The notes beneath the pieces were generated by a model. It saw only the letters and a list, made by a program, of their open reading frames with translations. It was not told where the DNA came from and did not search any database. This document shows, piece by piece, positions 38,633 through 50,116 of a stretch of DNA of 64,000 nt. The stretch is taken from the NCBI RefSeq assembly GCF_001691555.1, contig NZ_MAYN01000008.1, positions 237,860 through 301,859 of the forward strand, in the 5' to 3' direction. Position 1 is the first letter of the stretch. Each line of letters starts with the position of its first letter. The DNA is from Pantoea eucrina. Lineage in GTDB: Bacteria; Pseudomonadota; Gammaproteobacteria; Enterobacterales; Enterobacteriaceae. A program made the translations under genes and the position numbers.

Positions 38633-39924
<1,292 letters not shown>

Positions 39925-42000
39925 CTATCCTTTCGGACGGATAGCCCGCAGCCAGCGGCCATGATGCGGCCGCTGGCTCCACGCCAGAGATGAGATGGTG
40001 TGCATGACGCTGAGATGCTGCAAAATGCGTTTAACATGCTGCTCGACAATGGTCACCGGCCCTTCATGCAGGTTTTCCGGCGCCTCCATCACATTGTTCT
40101 CACTGCCCGGTCCGTCGTAAGTCAGCCGCTGCTGGCAGCGCTGCAGCGCAATTTCGCACGACTGCAGATAGCGCTCTGCCAGCGCCGGCGTCAGCATGGT
40201 GTGCTCACGCGCCAGGATGGTCATGGCGTTGATATGCTCCACGATGAACTGACTGTGCGTTACCCAGAGTCGCATATCCTTCAGATACTGCGCGTTGAAA
40301 CCGGGTTCGCTGGTCGCCTGATTCAGCGCATTGAACAGCGCGTTATGCGCCTGATTCACCTTTACCCGCTGATAAGCCAGCTTTTCCGGCGAGTGTTCCG
40401 GCCCCAGCAGCATGCGCAGCGCCTCCTGATAGGCCTCCAGCGCATCGTGCGCATTCTGCCGCAGCAAACCGCTCTGCCACTGCGGCCATAGCCAGATCAT
40501 ACCGGCGAATGCAATCAGACATCCCATCAACGTATCCATCATGCGCGGCAGCAGAAACTGAGCACCGTTCAGCGACAGCAGCTGCAGTGAATACACCGCC
40601 GTCACGGTAAAGCCAATCATCGACCATCCATAATATTTGCGCGTCACCAGATAACTGGCCAGCGTGATGGCCAGCATAAACAGCAGCGCGATCGACTCCG
40701 GTACGGCGAAACGCAGCGAGGCGGCGGCAATCAGGAGTCCGGCAAAGGTCCCGAGCGCCCGGTGCTGAATGCGCACGCGCGTAGCGCTGTAGCCGTTCTG
40801 ACTGACAAACATAATGGTCATCAGGATCCAGTAGGGCTTGGGAATATTGAAAAACAGCGCAATAAAGCTGCCGAACATCAGCATAACGGCAAAGCGGGCT
40901 GCGCTGCGCAGGGCGCCGGACCTGAACGACAGATAGCTGCGCAGGGCGGGCAGCAGCGGCAGACGCCGCTGGCGATCGGCCATCAGGTCGCGCGTATAAA
41001 GCGGTTTCTGAGTGCGCAGCACGCGGGCGATACGGCTGAAATGATAAAGACAGAAGTGACCAACCGGATTATCCGGATGCTGCCGCGCTATCTTTTCCAG
41101 CGCGCTGAGCGGCTTTTCCATCTGAAAGCGGGCGGGCAACTGATGATAGAGAATGGCATCCGCCAGCAGCCTGAGCTGTGCCGAAATGGTTTTTGCATTC
41201 CAGCGGATAACGGCTTCGGCATGACTCTGCTCGACCAGCTTCTGCACTTTCTCCGGCTGGTGCAGGCTGACAGCGATGTGCTCCTGCAGATCGAGTGCCA
41301 CCTGGAAAGCACGCGTCAGCCGCTTATGGCTGTTGTCGCGACTGGCAGAGAGCATATGCATCTGCTGATAGCAGGTGGTGATCAGATCAACTGCTTTCTG
41401 CTGACGCGCCAGCAGCGGTGGCAGCGCTTTCTCCGGATCGGTCAGCTGCGTCAGCAGGGTATATTTGGCATCGCAGTAATCCGCCAGTTCACGATAGAGC
41501 AGGCTCAGCGTTTCACGCATCGGCTGCTCTTTCCACAGCCAGTACCAGAACCAGTTAAACAGGCCATACCAGAACGTGCCGCCAATATAGAGCAGCGGCG
41601 GCACCCAGATCGGCATGCGTCCTGCCAGACTCAGCGTAAAAATAGCGGCAATCAGCGTGCCGGGCAGCAGACGTCCGTGCAGCGGGCTGATTTCGCCCGT
41701 CACGCCAATAAGCAGCGGCAGCACCAGCATAATAAGCGGCAGCGGGATCGCGGCGTCAGTGAGATACTGGATCAGGAAACTGCCAGTGGCGAAAAGCGTA
41801 CCGCCCACGATCAGACGTTTGAAAAAACGTTTATGCGGCGTATCAAGGCCGGCAATATTGCAGCAGGCGGGCACCAGCGAGAACAGCAGGCCTTTTTGCA
41901 GATCGCCACACAGCCATCCCAGCGCGACAGGCAGGCACAGCACCAGCGTCTGACGCAGAGCGTAGTTGACTTCGGGATGGTAGATGATTCGGCGCCACAT
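39925..42000 (-). CDS. yhfK: YhfK, FUSC/YccS-family inner-membrane protein
   Basis: A 691-residue member of the YccS/YhfK (FUSC) family. Two blocks of about five to six membrane helices (from about residue 15, and from about residue 370: FAVMLMFGSFIALFFNIPKP) each precede a soluble part. The family is related to aromatic acid exporters such as AaeB, but no substrate is known. The stop codon directly abuts argD. It follows crp on the same strand, separated by the crp terminator. Confidence 0.92.
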   Translation of the reverse strand: MWRRIIYHPEVNYALRQTLVLCLPVALGWLCGDLQKGLLFSLVPACCNIAGLDTPHKRFFKRLIVGGTLFATGSFLIQYLTDAAIPLPLIMLVLPLLIGVTGEISPLHGRLLPGTLIAAIFTLSLAGRMPIWVPPLLYIGGTFWYGLFNWFWYWLWKEQPMRETLSLLYRELADYCDAKYTLLTQLTDPEKALPPLLARQQKAVDLITTCYQQMHMLSASRDNSHKRLTRAFQVALDLQEHIAVSLHQPEKVQKLVEQSHAEAVIRWNAKTISAQLRLLADAILYHQLPARFQMEKPLSALEKIARQHPDNPVGHFCLYHFSRIARVLRTQKPLYTRDLMADRQRRLPLLPALRSYLSFRSGALRSAARFAVMLMFGSFIALFFNIPKPYWILMTIMFVSQNGYSATRVRIQHRALGTFAGLLIAAASLRFAVPESIALLFMLAITLASYLVTRKYYGWSMIGFTVTAVYSLQLLSLNGAQFLLPRMMDTLMGCLIAFAGMIWLWPQWQSGLLRQNAHDALEAYQEALRMLLGPEHSPEKLAYQRVKVNQAHNALFNALNQATSEPGFNAQYLKDMRLWVTHSQFIVEHINAMTILAREHTMLTPALAERYLQSCEIALQRCQQRLTYDGPGSENNVMEAPENLHEGPVTIVEQHVKRILQHLSVMHTISSLAWSQRPHHGRWLRAIRPKG
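39950..39978. terminator. Strong hairpin inside the 3' end of yhfK, past argD
   Basis: An 11-bp perfect stem, AGCCAGCGGCC with GGCCGCTGGCT, loop ATGATGC, lies 26 bases after the argD stop but within the last codons of yhfK on the other strand. There is no U-tract. It may stop or stabilise argD mRNA. Confidence 0.5.
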
Positions 42001-42009
42001 CAGCTTATC

Positions 42010-42044
42010 GCAAACAGAAACGGCGTGATGGTGCCATCACGCCG
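42010..42044 (-). terminator. Terminator of crp
   Basis: A near-perfect palindrome, CGGCGTGATGG with CCATCACGCCG, lies 16 bases past the crp stop. On the minus strand it is followed by TTTCTGTTTGC. Confidence 0.8.
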
Positions 42045-42059
42045 TGGGGGTGAAACAGC

Positions 42060-42692
42060 TTAGCGGGTGCCGTAGACGACGATGGTTTTACCGTGTGCGG
42101 AGATCAGATTCTGATCTTCCAGCATTTTCAGGATACGGCCAACGGTTTCCCGTGAGCAACCCACGATCTGACCAATCTCCTGACGGGTGATTTTAATTTG
42201 CATACCGTCAGGATGCGTCATGGCATCCGGCTGTTTAGCCAGATTAAGCAGCGTCTGTGCAATGCGGCCGGTAACGTCCAGGAAGGCCAGGTTACCCACT
42301 TTTTCTGATGTCACCTGCAGGCGACGTGCCATCTGCGCCGACAGGCGCATCAAAATATCCGGGTTAACCTGAATCAGCTGACGAAATTTTTTGTAGGAAA
42401 TTTCAGCAACTTCGCAGGCTGTTTTCGCACGCACCCAGGCACTGCGCTCCTGGCCCTCTTCAAACAGGCCGAGTTCGCCGATGAAATCTCCCTGATTGAG
42501 ATAGGAGAGGATCATCTCTTTGCCTTCTTCATCTTTAATCAGTACCGCAACGGAACCTTTAACGATGTAGTAGAGCGTTTCTGCTTTTTCACCCTGATGA
42601 ATCAGCGTGCTTTTGGATGGATATTTGTGAATATGGCAATGGGACAGGAACCATTCGAGTGTAGGGTCTGTTTGCGGTTTGCCGAGAACCAT
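42060..42692 (-). CDS. crp: cAMP receptor protein (catabolite activator)
   Basis: A 210-residue global regulator. The cyclic-nucleotide pocket includes [20 protein letters not shown] (Glu and Arg contacting cAMP phosphate and ribose). The C-terminal helix-turn-helix [18 protein letters not shown] at about 169-186 holds the DNA-reading Arg180, Glu181 and Arg185. It appears almost identical to E. coli Crp. Candidate target sites occur in this window at glpD and ppiA. It diverges from yhfA. Confidence 0.99.
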
Positions 42693-42982
42693 TCGCTATT
42701 ATCCTCTATTGTAATCGTGCCCAAAATACAGGGGCATTCATTCCCTGTCAGGCGATGAAATCGTCCAGCGCGTCCTGTTAATAAAAATTATCCGGGCGGA
42801 TGTGTAAGCTCTGCTTTTGATTCTGCCCGTCTTCATCAGCCACGACGAAGAAATTTTCAGCTCTGTTTGTAGCACAGCTTTTGCAGGCTGTCTTGTGTTG
42901 TCTCGCTTCAGCAGGCGGGCGATTGCTGTTTGCCGGATGAACGCGTACTCTGGCGCAAAACGCCGCTTCAGGAGAAAGAATA

Positions 42983-43387
42983 ATGCAGGCACGTGTAAAA
43001 TGGGTGGAAGGGCTGACCTTTCTCGGAGAATCCTCATCGGGACATCAGTTATTAATGGACGGGAATTCAGGCGATAAAGCGCCAAGCCCGATGGAGATGG
43101 TACTGATGGCGGCCGGTGGCTGCAGCGCGATTGATGTGGTGTCGATCCTGCAAAAAGGGCGCAATGATGTGGCTGACTGTGAGGTCAAACTCACCTCAGA
43201 ACGGCGTGAAGAAGCGCCACGTATTTTTACACAGATTAACCTGCATTTTATCGTCAGTGGAAAAGCGCTGAGCGAGAAAGCGGTAGCGCGAGCGGTTGAC
43301 CTGTCGGCAGAAAAATATTGCTCGGTGGCGATCATGCTCGGCAAAGGCGTGGAGATCACCCATAGCCACGAGGTGGTTGAGCTGTAA
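42983..43387 (+). CDS. yhfA: OsmC-family protein YhfA
   Basis: A 134-residue OsmC/Ohr-type fold protein. The helix with a conserved Cys is PMEMVLMAAGGCSAIDVVSI (Cys near residue 47), and a second Cys lies in SAEKYCSVAIML, the pair seen in peroxide-reducing relatives. Substrate unknown; divergent from crp as in E. coli. The ATG has GGAGAAAG upstream. Confidence 0.93.
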   Translation: MQARVKWVEGLTFLGESSSGHQLLMDGNSGDKAPSPMEMVLMAAGGCSAIDVVSILQKGRNDVADCEVKLTSERREEAPRIFTQINLHFIVSGKALSEKAVARAVDLSAEKYCSVAIMLGKGVEITHSHEVVEL

Positions 43388-43434
43388 CAGGCGCCGCTGC
43401 ACGTCCCTCTGTACCCGTGAAACAGGCTATGCAG

Positions 43435-43454
43435 GGTCGCCATTCATGGCGACC
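43435..43454. terminator. Hairpin between convergent yhfA and prkB
   Basis: GGTCGCCAT and ATGGCGACC form a perfect 9-bp inverted repeat with a 2-base centre, between the two stops. No U-tract is present, so termination is only possible. Confidence 0.4.
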
Positions 43455-43483
43455 GATGTCACGCCGACTGGCAGGCACTGACC

Positions 43484-44353
43484 CTATTCAATCCGCTTGC
43501 CTTCGATGAGCCGCTGCACCAGCGGCATCATAATCAGCTCCATCGCCAGCCCCATCTTGCCGCCCGGTACCACCAGCGTATTCATATGCGAAATAAACGA
43601 TCCCTGAATCATCGCCAGCAGATAGGGGAAAGCGATGCCTTCCAGGCCGCGAAAATGGATCACCACAAAACTCTCATCCAGTGAGGGGATCTCGCGGGCG
43701 GCGAACGGATTGGAGGTATCAACGGTCGGTACGCGCTGAAAGTTAAGGTGTGTGCGGGAAAACTGCGGCGTAATGTAATTGATGTAATCTTCCATCGACC
43801 GTACCACGGAATCCATTACCGCTTCGCGCGAGTGGCCCCGTTCGCTGGTATCGCGCACCAGTTTCTGGATCCACTCAAGGTTAACGATGGGCACCACGCC
43901 AACCAGCAGGTCAACATGCTCTGCCACGTTATGCTGCTGCGTGACCACCCCGCCGTGCAGGCCCTCATAAAACAGCACGTCGGTGTTTTCCGGCAGCGGC
44001 TGCCAGGGGGTAAACGTGCCCGGTACCTGATTCCACGGCACCGCTTCGTCATAGGTGTGCAGATATTTACGCGACTCTCCGATGCCGTTTTCACCATAAC
44101 GCCGGAACGTCTGCTCCAGCAGGCCAAAATCATTGGCGTCCGGACCAAAATAGCTGATGTGACGGCCCAGATCGCGCGCTTTACGGATCGCCATATCCAT
44201 TTCCGGCCGGGTATAGCGATGAAAACTGTCGCCTTCTACTTCGGCCGCATGCAGCCCCAGCTGCTGAAAAATTTTACGGAAGGCAAGGCTGGTTGTCGTG
44301 GTACCGGCGCCGCTGGAACCGGTAACGGCGATAACGGGGTGTCTGGCTGACAT
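43484..44353 (-). CDS. prkB: Phosphoribulokinase-like protein PrkB
   Basis: A 289-residue class I phosphoribulokinase/uridine kinase-type protein with P-loop GSSGAGTTTTSLAF at residues 12-25 and the VEGDSFHRYTR and ITPQFSRTHLNFQRVP segments. No RuBisCO is evident here, so its real substrate in enterobacteria is unknown. It is followed upstream by yheU-yheT on the same strand. E. coli PrkB has the same length. Confidence 0.94.
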   Translation of the reverse strand: MSARHPVIAVTGSSGAGTTTTSLAFRKIFQQLGLHAAEVEGDSFHRYTRPEMDMAIRKARDLGRHISYFGPDANDFGLLEQTFRRYGENGIGESRKYLHTYDEAVPWNQVPGTFTPWQPLPENTDVLFYEGLHGGVVTQQHNVAEHVDLLVGVVPIVNLEWIQKLVRDTSERGHSREAVMDSVVRSMEDYINYITPQFSRTHLNFQRVPTVDTSNPFAAREIPSLDESFVVIHFRGLEGIAFPYLLAMIQGSFISHMNTLVVPGGKMGLAMELIMMPLVQRLIEGKRIE

Positions 44354-44414
44354 ACGGGTGCTCCCTGTGAGATCGGGCGATGAGCATTGTTACCATGAAT
44401 TATCCGGCAGCGCA

Positions 44415-44633
44415 TCAGCCACGAAACTCGCGCCGCGGCATAATATTGACCGTTTCATGCAGCTCAGACCAGACCAGCACCACCTCGCCCTGCTGCAGCT
44501 GGCGGCGCACGTCAGCGACTTTCTGCGCCAGGCTACGCTCCTGCTCACCGTAGTCAGTGCCTTCGCGCAGGACAAAACTTTCAATCAGGTTTTCCAGCGT
44601 TGTTACTTCCAGTTCCTGCCACGGAATAATCAC
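44415..44633 (-). CDS. yheU: Conserved small protein YheU (UPF0270)
   Basis: A 72-residue protein of unknown function: [19 protein letters not shown], then [19 protein letters not shown]. The start is a GTG at 44633 that overlaps the yheT stop as GTGA; this gives exactly the E. coli length. Longer frames upstream lie within yheT. Translation is probably coupled to yheT. Confidence 0.9.
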   Translation of the reverse strand: MIIPWQELEVTTLENLIESFVLREGTDYGEQERSLAQKVADVRRQLQQGEVVLVWSELHETVNIMPRREFRG

Positions 44634-45652
44634 AATTGTCCATCCAGATAAGTTGAGAGCCACTCCGGCACGCGCTGCTCCAGCCACATATGGGGTTTAA
44701 GCAGGCTGCCGCCGACAAAGCCAACGTGTCCACCCTGCTGCGTCAGCTGATACTCAATTGTGGCAGACAATTGCTGCGGCTGCGGGATCACCGCGTCTGT
44801 CATAAAGGGATCGTCTTTGGCGTGAATGATCAGCATCGGCTTGCGCACGCCGGTCAACAGCGGCAGGGCGCTGGCGCGCTGATAGTAATCGCTGGCGTCG
44901 AGAAAACCGTGCGCGCGGGCGGTGATCGCATCGTCAAATTCGCGCAGACGACGAAACGCGCGCAGCTGCAGCACATCAACCGGCAGCGTGCCGGGCCAGG
45001 CGCGCAGTTTGCGCATTGCATTCTTTTTCAGCTGCGTCAGCAAATAATGCTGATAGAAGCGGGAAAAGCCGATATCCAGTTTTTCACTGCAGGGCGCCAG
45101 CGCCAGCGGCGCGGATATCGCCACGGCTGCATCCAGCGGTGCCTCGTTGCCCTGCAGGCCGAGTAAGCAGGCGAGCATGTTACCGCCCAGCGATACGCCC
45201 ACCGCCGCCGTCGGCACGCTGCCCCATTCCCGCCGCAGCCAGTGCAGGAAATAGGTCGCGTCTTCGGTTTCACCGGAGTGATAAATGCGCTGCAGCCGGT
45301 TAGGTTCGCCGCTGCAGCCGCGGAAGTGCATGACCACGCCAAGCCAGCCGCGCGCTTTACACGCCTGCATCAGACCGTGTGCGTAAGGGCTGCGAAAGTG
45401 GCCTTCAAGCCCGTGGAACATCACCATGCGCGGTTTGTGTTGCGCCCGGGCCGGATCCTCGCTCCAGGCGAGATCGACAAAGTCGCCATCCGGCAGCTCC
45501 AGCCGCTGCCAGTGGGGTCTGAGCGTGACGCGCCGCCGCAGCAGGCGCGGCAGCAGGGTCTGCAAATGCGCATTGCCGAAGCCGCGCAGCGGAACAAAAG
45601 GATTGCCGGTGACGCAATCTAAATAACCAGGGATAGTGCTTGTCTGATGCAT
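44630..45652 (-). CDS. yheT: Alpha/beta hydrolase YheT
   Basis: A 340-residue hydrolase of the YheT/EMB8 group. The oxyanion region is [18 protein letters not shown], the nucleophile elbow is GVSLGGNM, and a late Asp and His ([21 protein letters not shown]) complete the triad. Natural ester substrate unknown. Forms a unit with yheU. Diverges from the exporter gene by 60 bases. Confidence 0.94.
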   Translation of the reverse strand: MHQTSTIPGYLDCVTGNPFVPLRGFGNAHLQTLLPRLLRRRVTLRPHWQRLELPDGDFVDLAWSEDPARAQHKPRMVMFHGLEGHFRSPYAHGLMQACKARGWLGVVMHFRGCSGEPNRLQRIYHSGETEDATYFLHWLRREWGSVPTAAVGVSLGGNMLACLLGLQGNEAPLDAAVAISAPLALAPCSEKLDIGFSRFYQHYLLTQLKKNAMRKLRAWPGTLPVDVLQLRAFRRLREFDDAITARAHGFLDASDYYQRASALPLLTGVRKPMLIIHAKDDPFMTDAVIPQPQQLSATIEYQLTQQGGHVGFVGGSLLKPHMWLEQRVPEWLSTYLDGQL

Positions 45653-45712
45653 AACTCGCTGATAGCTTCGATGGGTTGTCTGCTTTTAAGGATGAGGAGC
45701 ATCCGGATACTC

Positions 45713-46315
45713 ATGGAACTCAGTCTTTTTTTGTCGATGTTAGGTTTTCTCTGGGTCGCGGCCATCACGCCGGGGCCCAATAATATGTTACTTACGGCCT
45801 CAGGTGCTAATTTTGGCTTTCTGCGCACGCTGCCGCTGCTTATTGGTATCATGCTGGGTATGCAGGTGATGTTGCTGATGGTGGCATTTGGTATCGGCGG
45901 CCTGATTCTGCTCTACCCGTCGCTGCATCTGGTGCTGAAGATTGCCGGCAGTCTCTATCTGCTCTGGCTGGCGTGGAAAATTGCGACGGCCACTTATGAG
46001 ACGCTGGAAACCGAAGACCGCTCGGTAAAGCAGATGCCCTTCTGGCAGGGTGGACTGCTGCAGTTAATTAACCCTAAAGCCTGGCTGATGGCGCTGGGAG
46101 CGATAGCAAGTTTCAGCCTGGCGGGGGCAGCCTATCAGCATTCCGTAGTGGCGATCAGCATGGGGATGGCGCTGGTGAATCTGCTATCCGGCCTTATCTG
46201 GATGGGATTTGGTTCACTGATTGGCCGCCTGCTGCACAGCCCGCGCGCCTGGAAGCTGTTTAACCTGGCGATGGGCGCCCTGACCGCTGCCTGTGTGCTG
46301 CTGATCTGGCGCTAG
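45713..46315 (+). CDS. LysE/RhtB-family amino-acid exporter
   Basis: A 200-residue, six-helix inner-membrane exporter. The N-terminal LWVAAITPGPNNMLLTASGA is the LysE-family signature, and GGLLQLINPKAWLMALGAIA is the conserved central NPK motif. It looks nearest to the cysteine/O-acetylserine exporter EamB, but the substrate is not settled. I prefer the ATG at 45713 with GAGGAG about 13 bases upstream; starts at 45692 or 45647 are possible. It is convergent with the LacI-type gene, stops one base apart. E. coli lacks it here. Confidence 0.83.
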   Translation: MELSLFLSMLGFLWVAAITPGPNNMLLTASGANFGFLRTLPLLIGIMLGMQVMLLMVAFGIGGLILLYPSLHLVLKIAGSLYLLWLAWKIATATYETLETEDRSVKQMPFWQGGLLQLINPKAWLMALGAIASFSLAGAAYQHSVVAISMGMALVNLLSGLIWMGFGSLIGRLLHSPRAWKLFNLAMGALTAACVLLIWR

Positions 46316-46316
46316 G

Positions 46317-47297
46317 TTAGCTGGATGCGCGCTCCAGACGCTGCCAGGGGAGCACTTCGTGCACGATAGCGGTATGCGGCTGGCGAATGCGGTTCAGCAG
46401 TAGCTGCACGCTGCGGGCACCCATCTGATTCATCGGTTGCGCGATGGTGGTCAGCGGCGGATTCAGGCTACTGGTAAACGGAATACCGTCAAAACCCACC
46501 ACGGCCAGATCCTCCGGTACGCGCAGCCCTGCTTCCAGCGCCGCGTGAATAACACCCACGGCCAGCACATCTGACACAGTAAAAATGGCGTCGGGCGGAG
46601 AGGGCTGTGCCAGCAGCGTATGCAGCGCGGCGCTGCCCGCTTCGCAGGAGATATCTTCCGCATACGCTACGCGATTCCACGTCATATTCAGCGCTGTCAG
46701 CGCCTCGCGGTAGCCGCTTTCACGCTGATGTGAATAGAGATAGCGCATGTCGCAGTTGACCAGCGCAATCTGTTTTCGGCCTTTTCCTGCCAGGTAATGC
46801 ACCGTCTCAAAGGCCGCCTGCCGGTTATCAATGGTCACGCTGGATGCATTAATAGAGGGATCATATTCAGCGCACTGCACCCACGGCGCATCGCCAATCA
46901 GATCTTTTAATCCCTGCAAACAGGCGGCGGCATCCATGGTGATCACACCATCAACGACCTTGCCGGCCAGCAGCGCCAGATAAGCGGTTTCACGTCGCAG
47001 CTGAGAGGCGCTGTTGCAGAGCAAAATATGATAACCCTGCGCCTCTGCCTCCGCTTCAATCCCCTGTACCACGCGTGAGCAGAAGGGATTGGTAATATCT
47101 GAAATCAGCACCAGCAGCATGTTGCTTTGCGCCGTGCGCAGCTGGCGCGCCAGCAAATTAGGCTGATAGTCGCATGCGCTGATCGCCGCCAGCACTTTGC
47201 TGCGCGTATCGGGACGCACGCCGGGGTGCTGGTTCAGAACCCGGGAAACGGTAGCTTTTGATACGCCTGCCAGGCGTGCGACTTTTTCGATGGACAT
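46317..47297 (-). CDS. LacI-family transcriptional regulator
   Basis: A 326-residue LacI/GalR regulator, full length. The helix-turn-helix and hinge are EKVARLAGVSKATVSRVLN (residues 4-22) and YQPNLLARQLRT. The periplasmic-binding-protein-like sensor shows VLISDITNPFCSRVVQGIE and VSDVLAVGVIHAALEAGLRV with VVGFDGIPF. The ligand is not evident. It is divergent from tauA across 233 bases, so it may control the tau operon, itself, or sugar genes elsewhere. In E. coli tau is controlled by Cbl and CysB instead. Confidence 0.88.
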   Translation of the reverse strand: MSIEKVARLAGVSKATVSRVLNQHPGVRPDTRSKVLAAISACDYQPNLLARQLRTAQSNMLLVLISDITNPFCSRVVQGIEAEAEAQGYHILLCNSASQLRRETAYLALLAGKVVDGVITMDAAACLQGLKDLIGDAPWVQCAEYDPSINASSVTIDNRQAAFETVHYLAGKGRKQIALVNCDMRYLYSHQRESGYREALTALNMTWNRVAYAEDISCEAGSAALHTLLAQPSPPDAIFTVSDVLAVGVIHAALEAGLRVPEDLAVVGFDGIPFTSSLNPPLTTIAQPMNQMGARSVQLLLNRIRQPHTAIVHEVLPWQRLERASS

Positions 47298-47367
47298 AGA
47301 AATAACAACCGCCAGTCAGGTGAGGAAATCAGGAAGAGATCAATAACACAGTCAGGATGTGAGCGCC

Positions 47368-47381
47368 TGACAAATTTGTCA
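47368..47381. promoter_or_regulatory. Perfect 14-bp palindrome between the LacI-type gene and tauA
   Basis: TGACAAATTTGTCA is its own reverse complement and sits 71 bases from the regulator start and 150 from tauA. It has the size of a dimeric regulator operator, but lacks the central CG common to LacI-family sites, so the binding protein is unknown. Confidence 0.45.
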
Positions 47382-47530
47382 CCGTTTCTGTCCGGCCTAT
47401 TTGCTTTTTTTGCATAGCCTTGCCTGATGTTGATCTAAGAACTGATTGGCATGAGGGATAATTTTTAATTCCTTTATGAAACTTTCGCCGCTGGCGACAC
47501 TGCCGTCATAACTTCACTTCGGGGAACAGG

Positions 47531-48511
47531 ATGATGGCAATGCAAAAAACAGTAATTTCGCTGGCGGCGGCGCTGGGACTGATAGCGTTTCAGGCGCAGG
47601 CGCTCAATGTCACCGTGGCGTATCAGACCTCTGCAGAGCCTGCCAAAGTCGCCCAGGCGGATAACACCTTTGCCCGGGAGAGCGGGGCAACCGTGGACTG
47701 GCGCAAGTTCGACAGCGGGGCCAGCGTGCTGCGTGCGCTGGCGTCGGGCGATGTGCAGATTGGCAATATCGGCTCAAGCCCGCTGGCGATCGCTGCCACA
47801 CAGCAGCTGCCGATTGAAGCGTTTCTGCTTGCCTCACAGCTGGGTAACTCCGAGGCGCTGGTGGTCAAAAAAGAGATCAGCGATCCGGCACAGCTGAAAG
47901 GCAAACGTATTGCCGTGCCTTTCATCTCCACGACCCATTACAGCCTGCTGGCAGCGCTGAAACACTGGGGCATTAAGCCTTCAGAGGTGCAGTTAGTGAA
48001 CCTGCAGCCGCCTGCAATCGTTGCCGCCTGGCAGCGTGGCGATATTGACGGCGCGTACGTCTGGGCGCCCGCCGTGAATGAACTGGAAAAAGAGGGGCAT
48101 GTGCTGACCGATTCCTCGCAGGTGGGGCAATGGGGCTCACCAACGCTGGATGTCTGGGTAGTGCGTAAAGATTTTGCGCAGCAGCATCCGGAGGTGGTGA
48201 CCGCGTTTGCCCGCAGCGCCATTAACGCGCAGCAGGCCTATCTCGCTCAGCCTGAACAGTGGCTGAAGCAGCCGGATAACCTCAGCAAGCTGTCGCGTCT
48301 GAGCGGCGTACCGGAAGGCGATGTGCCGGGCCTGGTTAAAGGTAATACCTACCTGACGGCGCAACAGCAGGTTGAGCAACTCGGTAAACCGGTGAATCAA
48401 GCCATTGTCGATACCGTGCATTTCCTGAAAGAGCAGGGGCGGGTACCTGAAGCGGCCAGCGACTACAGCCGCTTTGTTACCAGCCGCTTTGTTGCGCCTT
48501 TAGCGAAATAA
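47531..48511 (+). CDS. tauA: Taurine ABC transporter substrate-binding protein
   Basis: A 326-residue periplasmic binding protein for taurine, with signal peptide [19 protein letters not shown] then QA. The mature chain begins [20 protein letters not shown], followed by [20 protein letters not shown] and [20 protein letters not shown], close to E. coli TauA. The first ATG (47531) follows GGGGAACAGG; in-frame ATGs at 47534 and 47540 are possible. First gene of tauABCD, used for sulfur when sulfate is scarce. Confidence 0.95.
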   Translation: MMAMQKTVISLAAALGLIAFQAQALNVTVAYQTSAEPAKVAQADNTFARESGATVDWRKFDSGASVLRALASGDVQIGNIGSSPLAIAATQQLPIEAFLLASQLGNSEALVVKKEISDPAQLKGKRIAVPFISTTHYSLLAALKHWGIKPSEVQLVNLQPPAIVAAWQRGDIDGAYVWAPAVNELEKEGHVLTDSSQVGQWGSPTLDVWVVRKDFAQQHPEVVTAFARSAINAQQAYLAQPEQWLKQPDNLSKLSRLSGVPEGDVPGLVKGNTYLTAQQQVEQLGKPVNQAIVDTVHFLKEQGRVPEAASDYSRFVTSRFVAPLAK

Positions 48512-48521
48512 CGGAGGCCGT

Positions 48522-49289
48522 ATGCTTAGCGTCACGCATCTCAACGCACGTTACGCCGGTCAGCCCGTACTGCAGGATATCCATCTGCAGCTGGACAGCC
48601 GTGAATTGCTGGTGGTGCTGGGGCCGTCCGGCTGTGGCAAAACCACGCTGCTGAACTTAATTGCCGGCTTTCTGCCGCTGGAGTCCGGCAGCATTACGCT
48701 GGATGGCAAGGCGGTGACCGGGCCAGGCGCCGGGCGCGGCGTGGTGTTTCAGAATGAAGGGCTGCTGCCGTGGCGCAATGTGATCGATAACGTGGCATTG
48801 GGTCTGCAGCTGGCCGGTATGGCAAAAGCGGAACGTCATGCCGTTGCCCGCCGGCTGATCCGCAACGTCGGTCTGGAAGGGGCAGAAAAACGTTTTATCT
48901 GGCAGCTCTCCGGGGGGCAACGTCAGCGCGTGGGAATTGCGCGTGCGCTGGCGGCCGATCCGCAGCTGCTGCTGCTGGATGAGCCCTTTGGCGCGCTGGA
49001 TGCGTTTACCCGCGAGCAGATGCAAACCCTGTTGCTGACGCTGTGGCGCGATACCGGCAAGCAGATCCTGCTGATTACCCATGACATTGAAGAAGCAGTG
49101 TTTCTGGCCAGCGAACTGGTGCTGCTGTCGCCCGGACCTGGACGCATTGTGGAACGGCTGAAGCTCGACTTTGGCCAGCGCTTCGCTGGCGGTGAACCGT
49201 GCCGCAGCATCAAATCCGATCCGGCGTTTATCGAGCGCCGTGAATATGTGCTTAATCAGGTGTTTGCCCGGCGGGAGGCGTTTGTATGA
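48522..49289 (+). CDS. tauB: Taurine ABC transporter ATP-binding protein
   Basis: A 255-residue ABC ATPase. Walker [13 protein letters not shown]-loop [11 protein letters not shown], signature [15 protein letters not shown], Walker [13 protein letters not shown] and H-loop [11 protein letters not shown] are all intact. Powers taurine import with TauAC. Ten bases after tauA and overlapping tauC by 4 bases. Confidence 0.96.
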   Translation: MLSVTHLNARYAGQPVLQDIHLQLDSRELLVVLGPSGCGKTTLLNLIAGFLPLESGSITLDGKAVTGPGAGRGVVFQNEGLLPWRNVIDNVALGLQLAGMAKAERHAVARRLIRNVGLEGAEKRFIWQLSGGQRQRVGIARALAADPQLLLLDEPFGALDAFTREQMQTLLLTLWRDTGKQILLITHDIEEAVFLASELVLLSPGPGRIVERLKLDFGQRFAGGEPCRSIKSDPAFIERREYVLNQVFARREAFV

Positions 49290-50116
49290 GTGCGGTGATC
49301 GATGAGAAACGTGGTGCAGCGCGCGCCCGTGGTCTGCGCTGGCCACTGTCGCGCCAGCTGTCGCTTAGCCTGCTGAGCGCAGGGCTGCTGCTGGTGATGT
49401 GGTGGGGCGTGACGGCGCTGGGGCTGATTGCGCCACTGTTTCTGCCCGCGCCGCAGCAGGTGCTGCAGAAACTGCTGCTGATTGCCAGTGCGCAGGGCTT
49501 TATGGACGCCACGCTGTGGCAGCATCTGGGCGCAAGCCTGACGCGCATGCTGGTGGCGCTGTTCTTTGCCGCACTGATTGGTATTCCGACCGGCATTGCT
49601 ATGGGACTGAGCCCGGCGCTGCGCGGGCTGCTCGATCCGCTGATTGAGCTTTACCGGCCGGTGCCGCCGCTGGCCTACCTGCCGCTGATGGTGATCTGGT
49701 TTGGTATTGGTGAAACCTCAAAAATTCTGCTTATCTACCTGGCGATTTTTGCACCGGTGACGCTGGCGACGCTGGCCGGCGTGAAGCAGTGCCGTCAGGT
49801 ACGCGTGCGCGCGGCGCAGGCGCTGGGCGCATCCCGCTGGCAGGTGCTGCGCTTTGTGATCCTGCCCGGCGCGCTGCCGGAAATCCTGACCGGTCTGCGT
49901 ATCGGGCTGGGCGTCGGCTGGTCCACGCTGGTCGCTGCAGAGCTCATCGCCGCCACGCGGGGCCTGGGGTTTATGGTGCAGTCGGCAGGAGAGTTTCTGG
50001 CCACGGATGTGGTGCTGGCGGGTATCGGCGTCATTGCCGTTATCGCATTTAGTTTAGAACTGGGTCTGCGCGCGCTGCAACGCCGCCTGACGCCCTGGTA
50101 TGGAGAGCAGCAATGA
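49286..50116 (+). CDS. tauC: Taurine ABC transporter permease
   Basis: A 276-residue inner-membrane permease with about six helices and the coupling EAA loop in [20 protein letters not shown] followed by [15 protein letters not shown]. Close to E. coli TauC and SsuC. ATGA overlaps with tauB and tauD on both sides indicate one translationally coupled operon. Confidence 0.95.
   Translation: MSAVIDEKRGAARARGLRWPLSRQLSLSLLSAGLLLVMWWGVTALGLIAPLFLPAPQQVLQKLLLIASAQGFMDATLWQHLGASLTRMLVALFFAALIGIPTGIAMGLSPALRGLLDPLIELYRPVPPLAYLPLMVIWFGIGETSKILLIYLAIFAPVTLATLAGVKQCRQVRVRAAQALGASRWQVLRFVILPGALPEILTGLRIGLGVGWSTLVAAELIAATRGLGFMVQSAGEFLATDVVLAGIGVIAVIAFSLELGLRALQRRLTPWYGEQQ

Noticed and set aside
40762..42063. 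433-codon plus-strand open frame opposite yhfK
   Set aside because: It lies wholly antisense to a conserved membrane protein gene and encodes a His/Gln/Arg-rich sequence typical of shadow frames.
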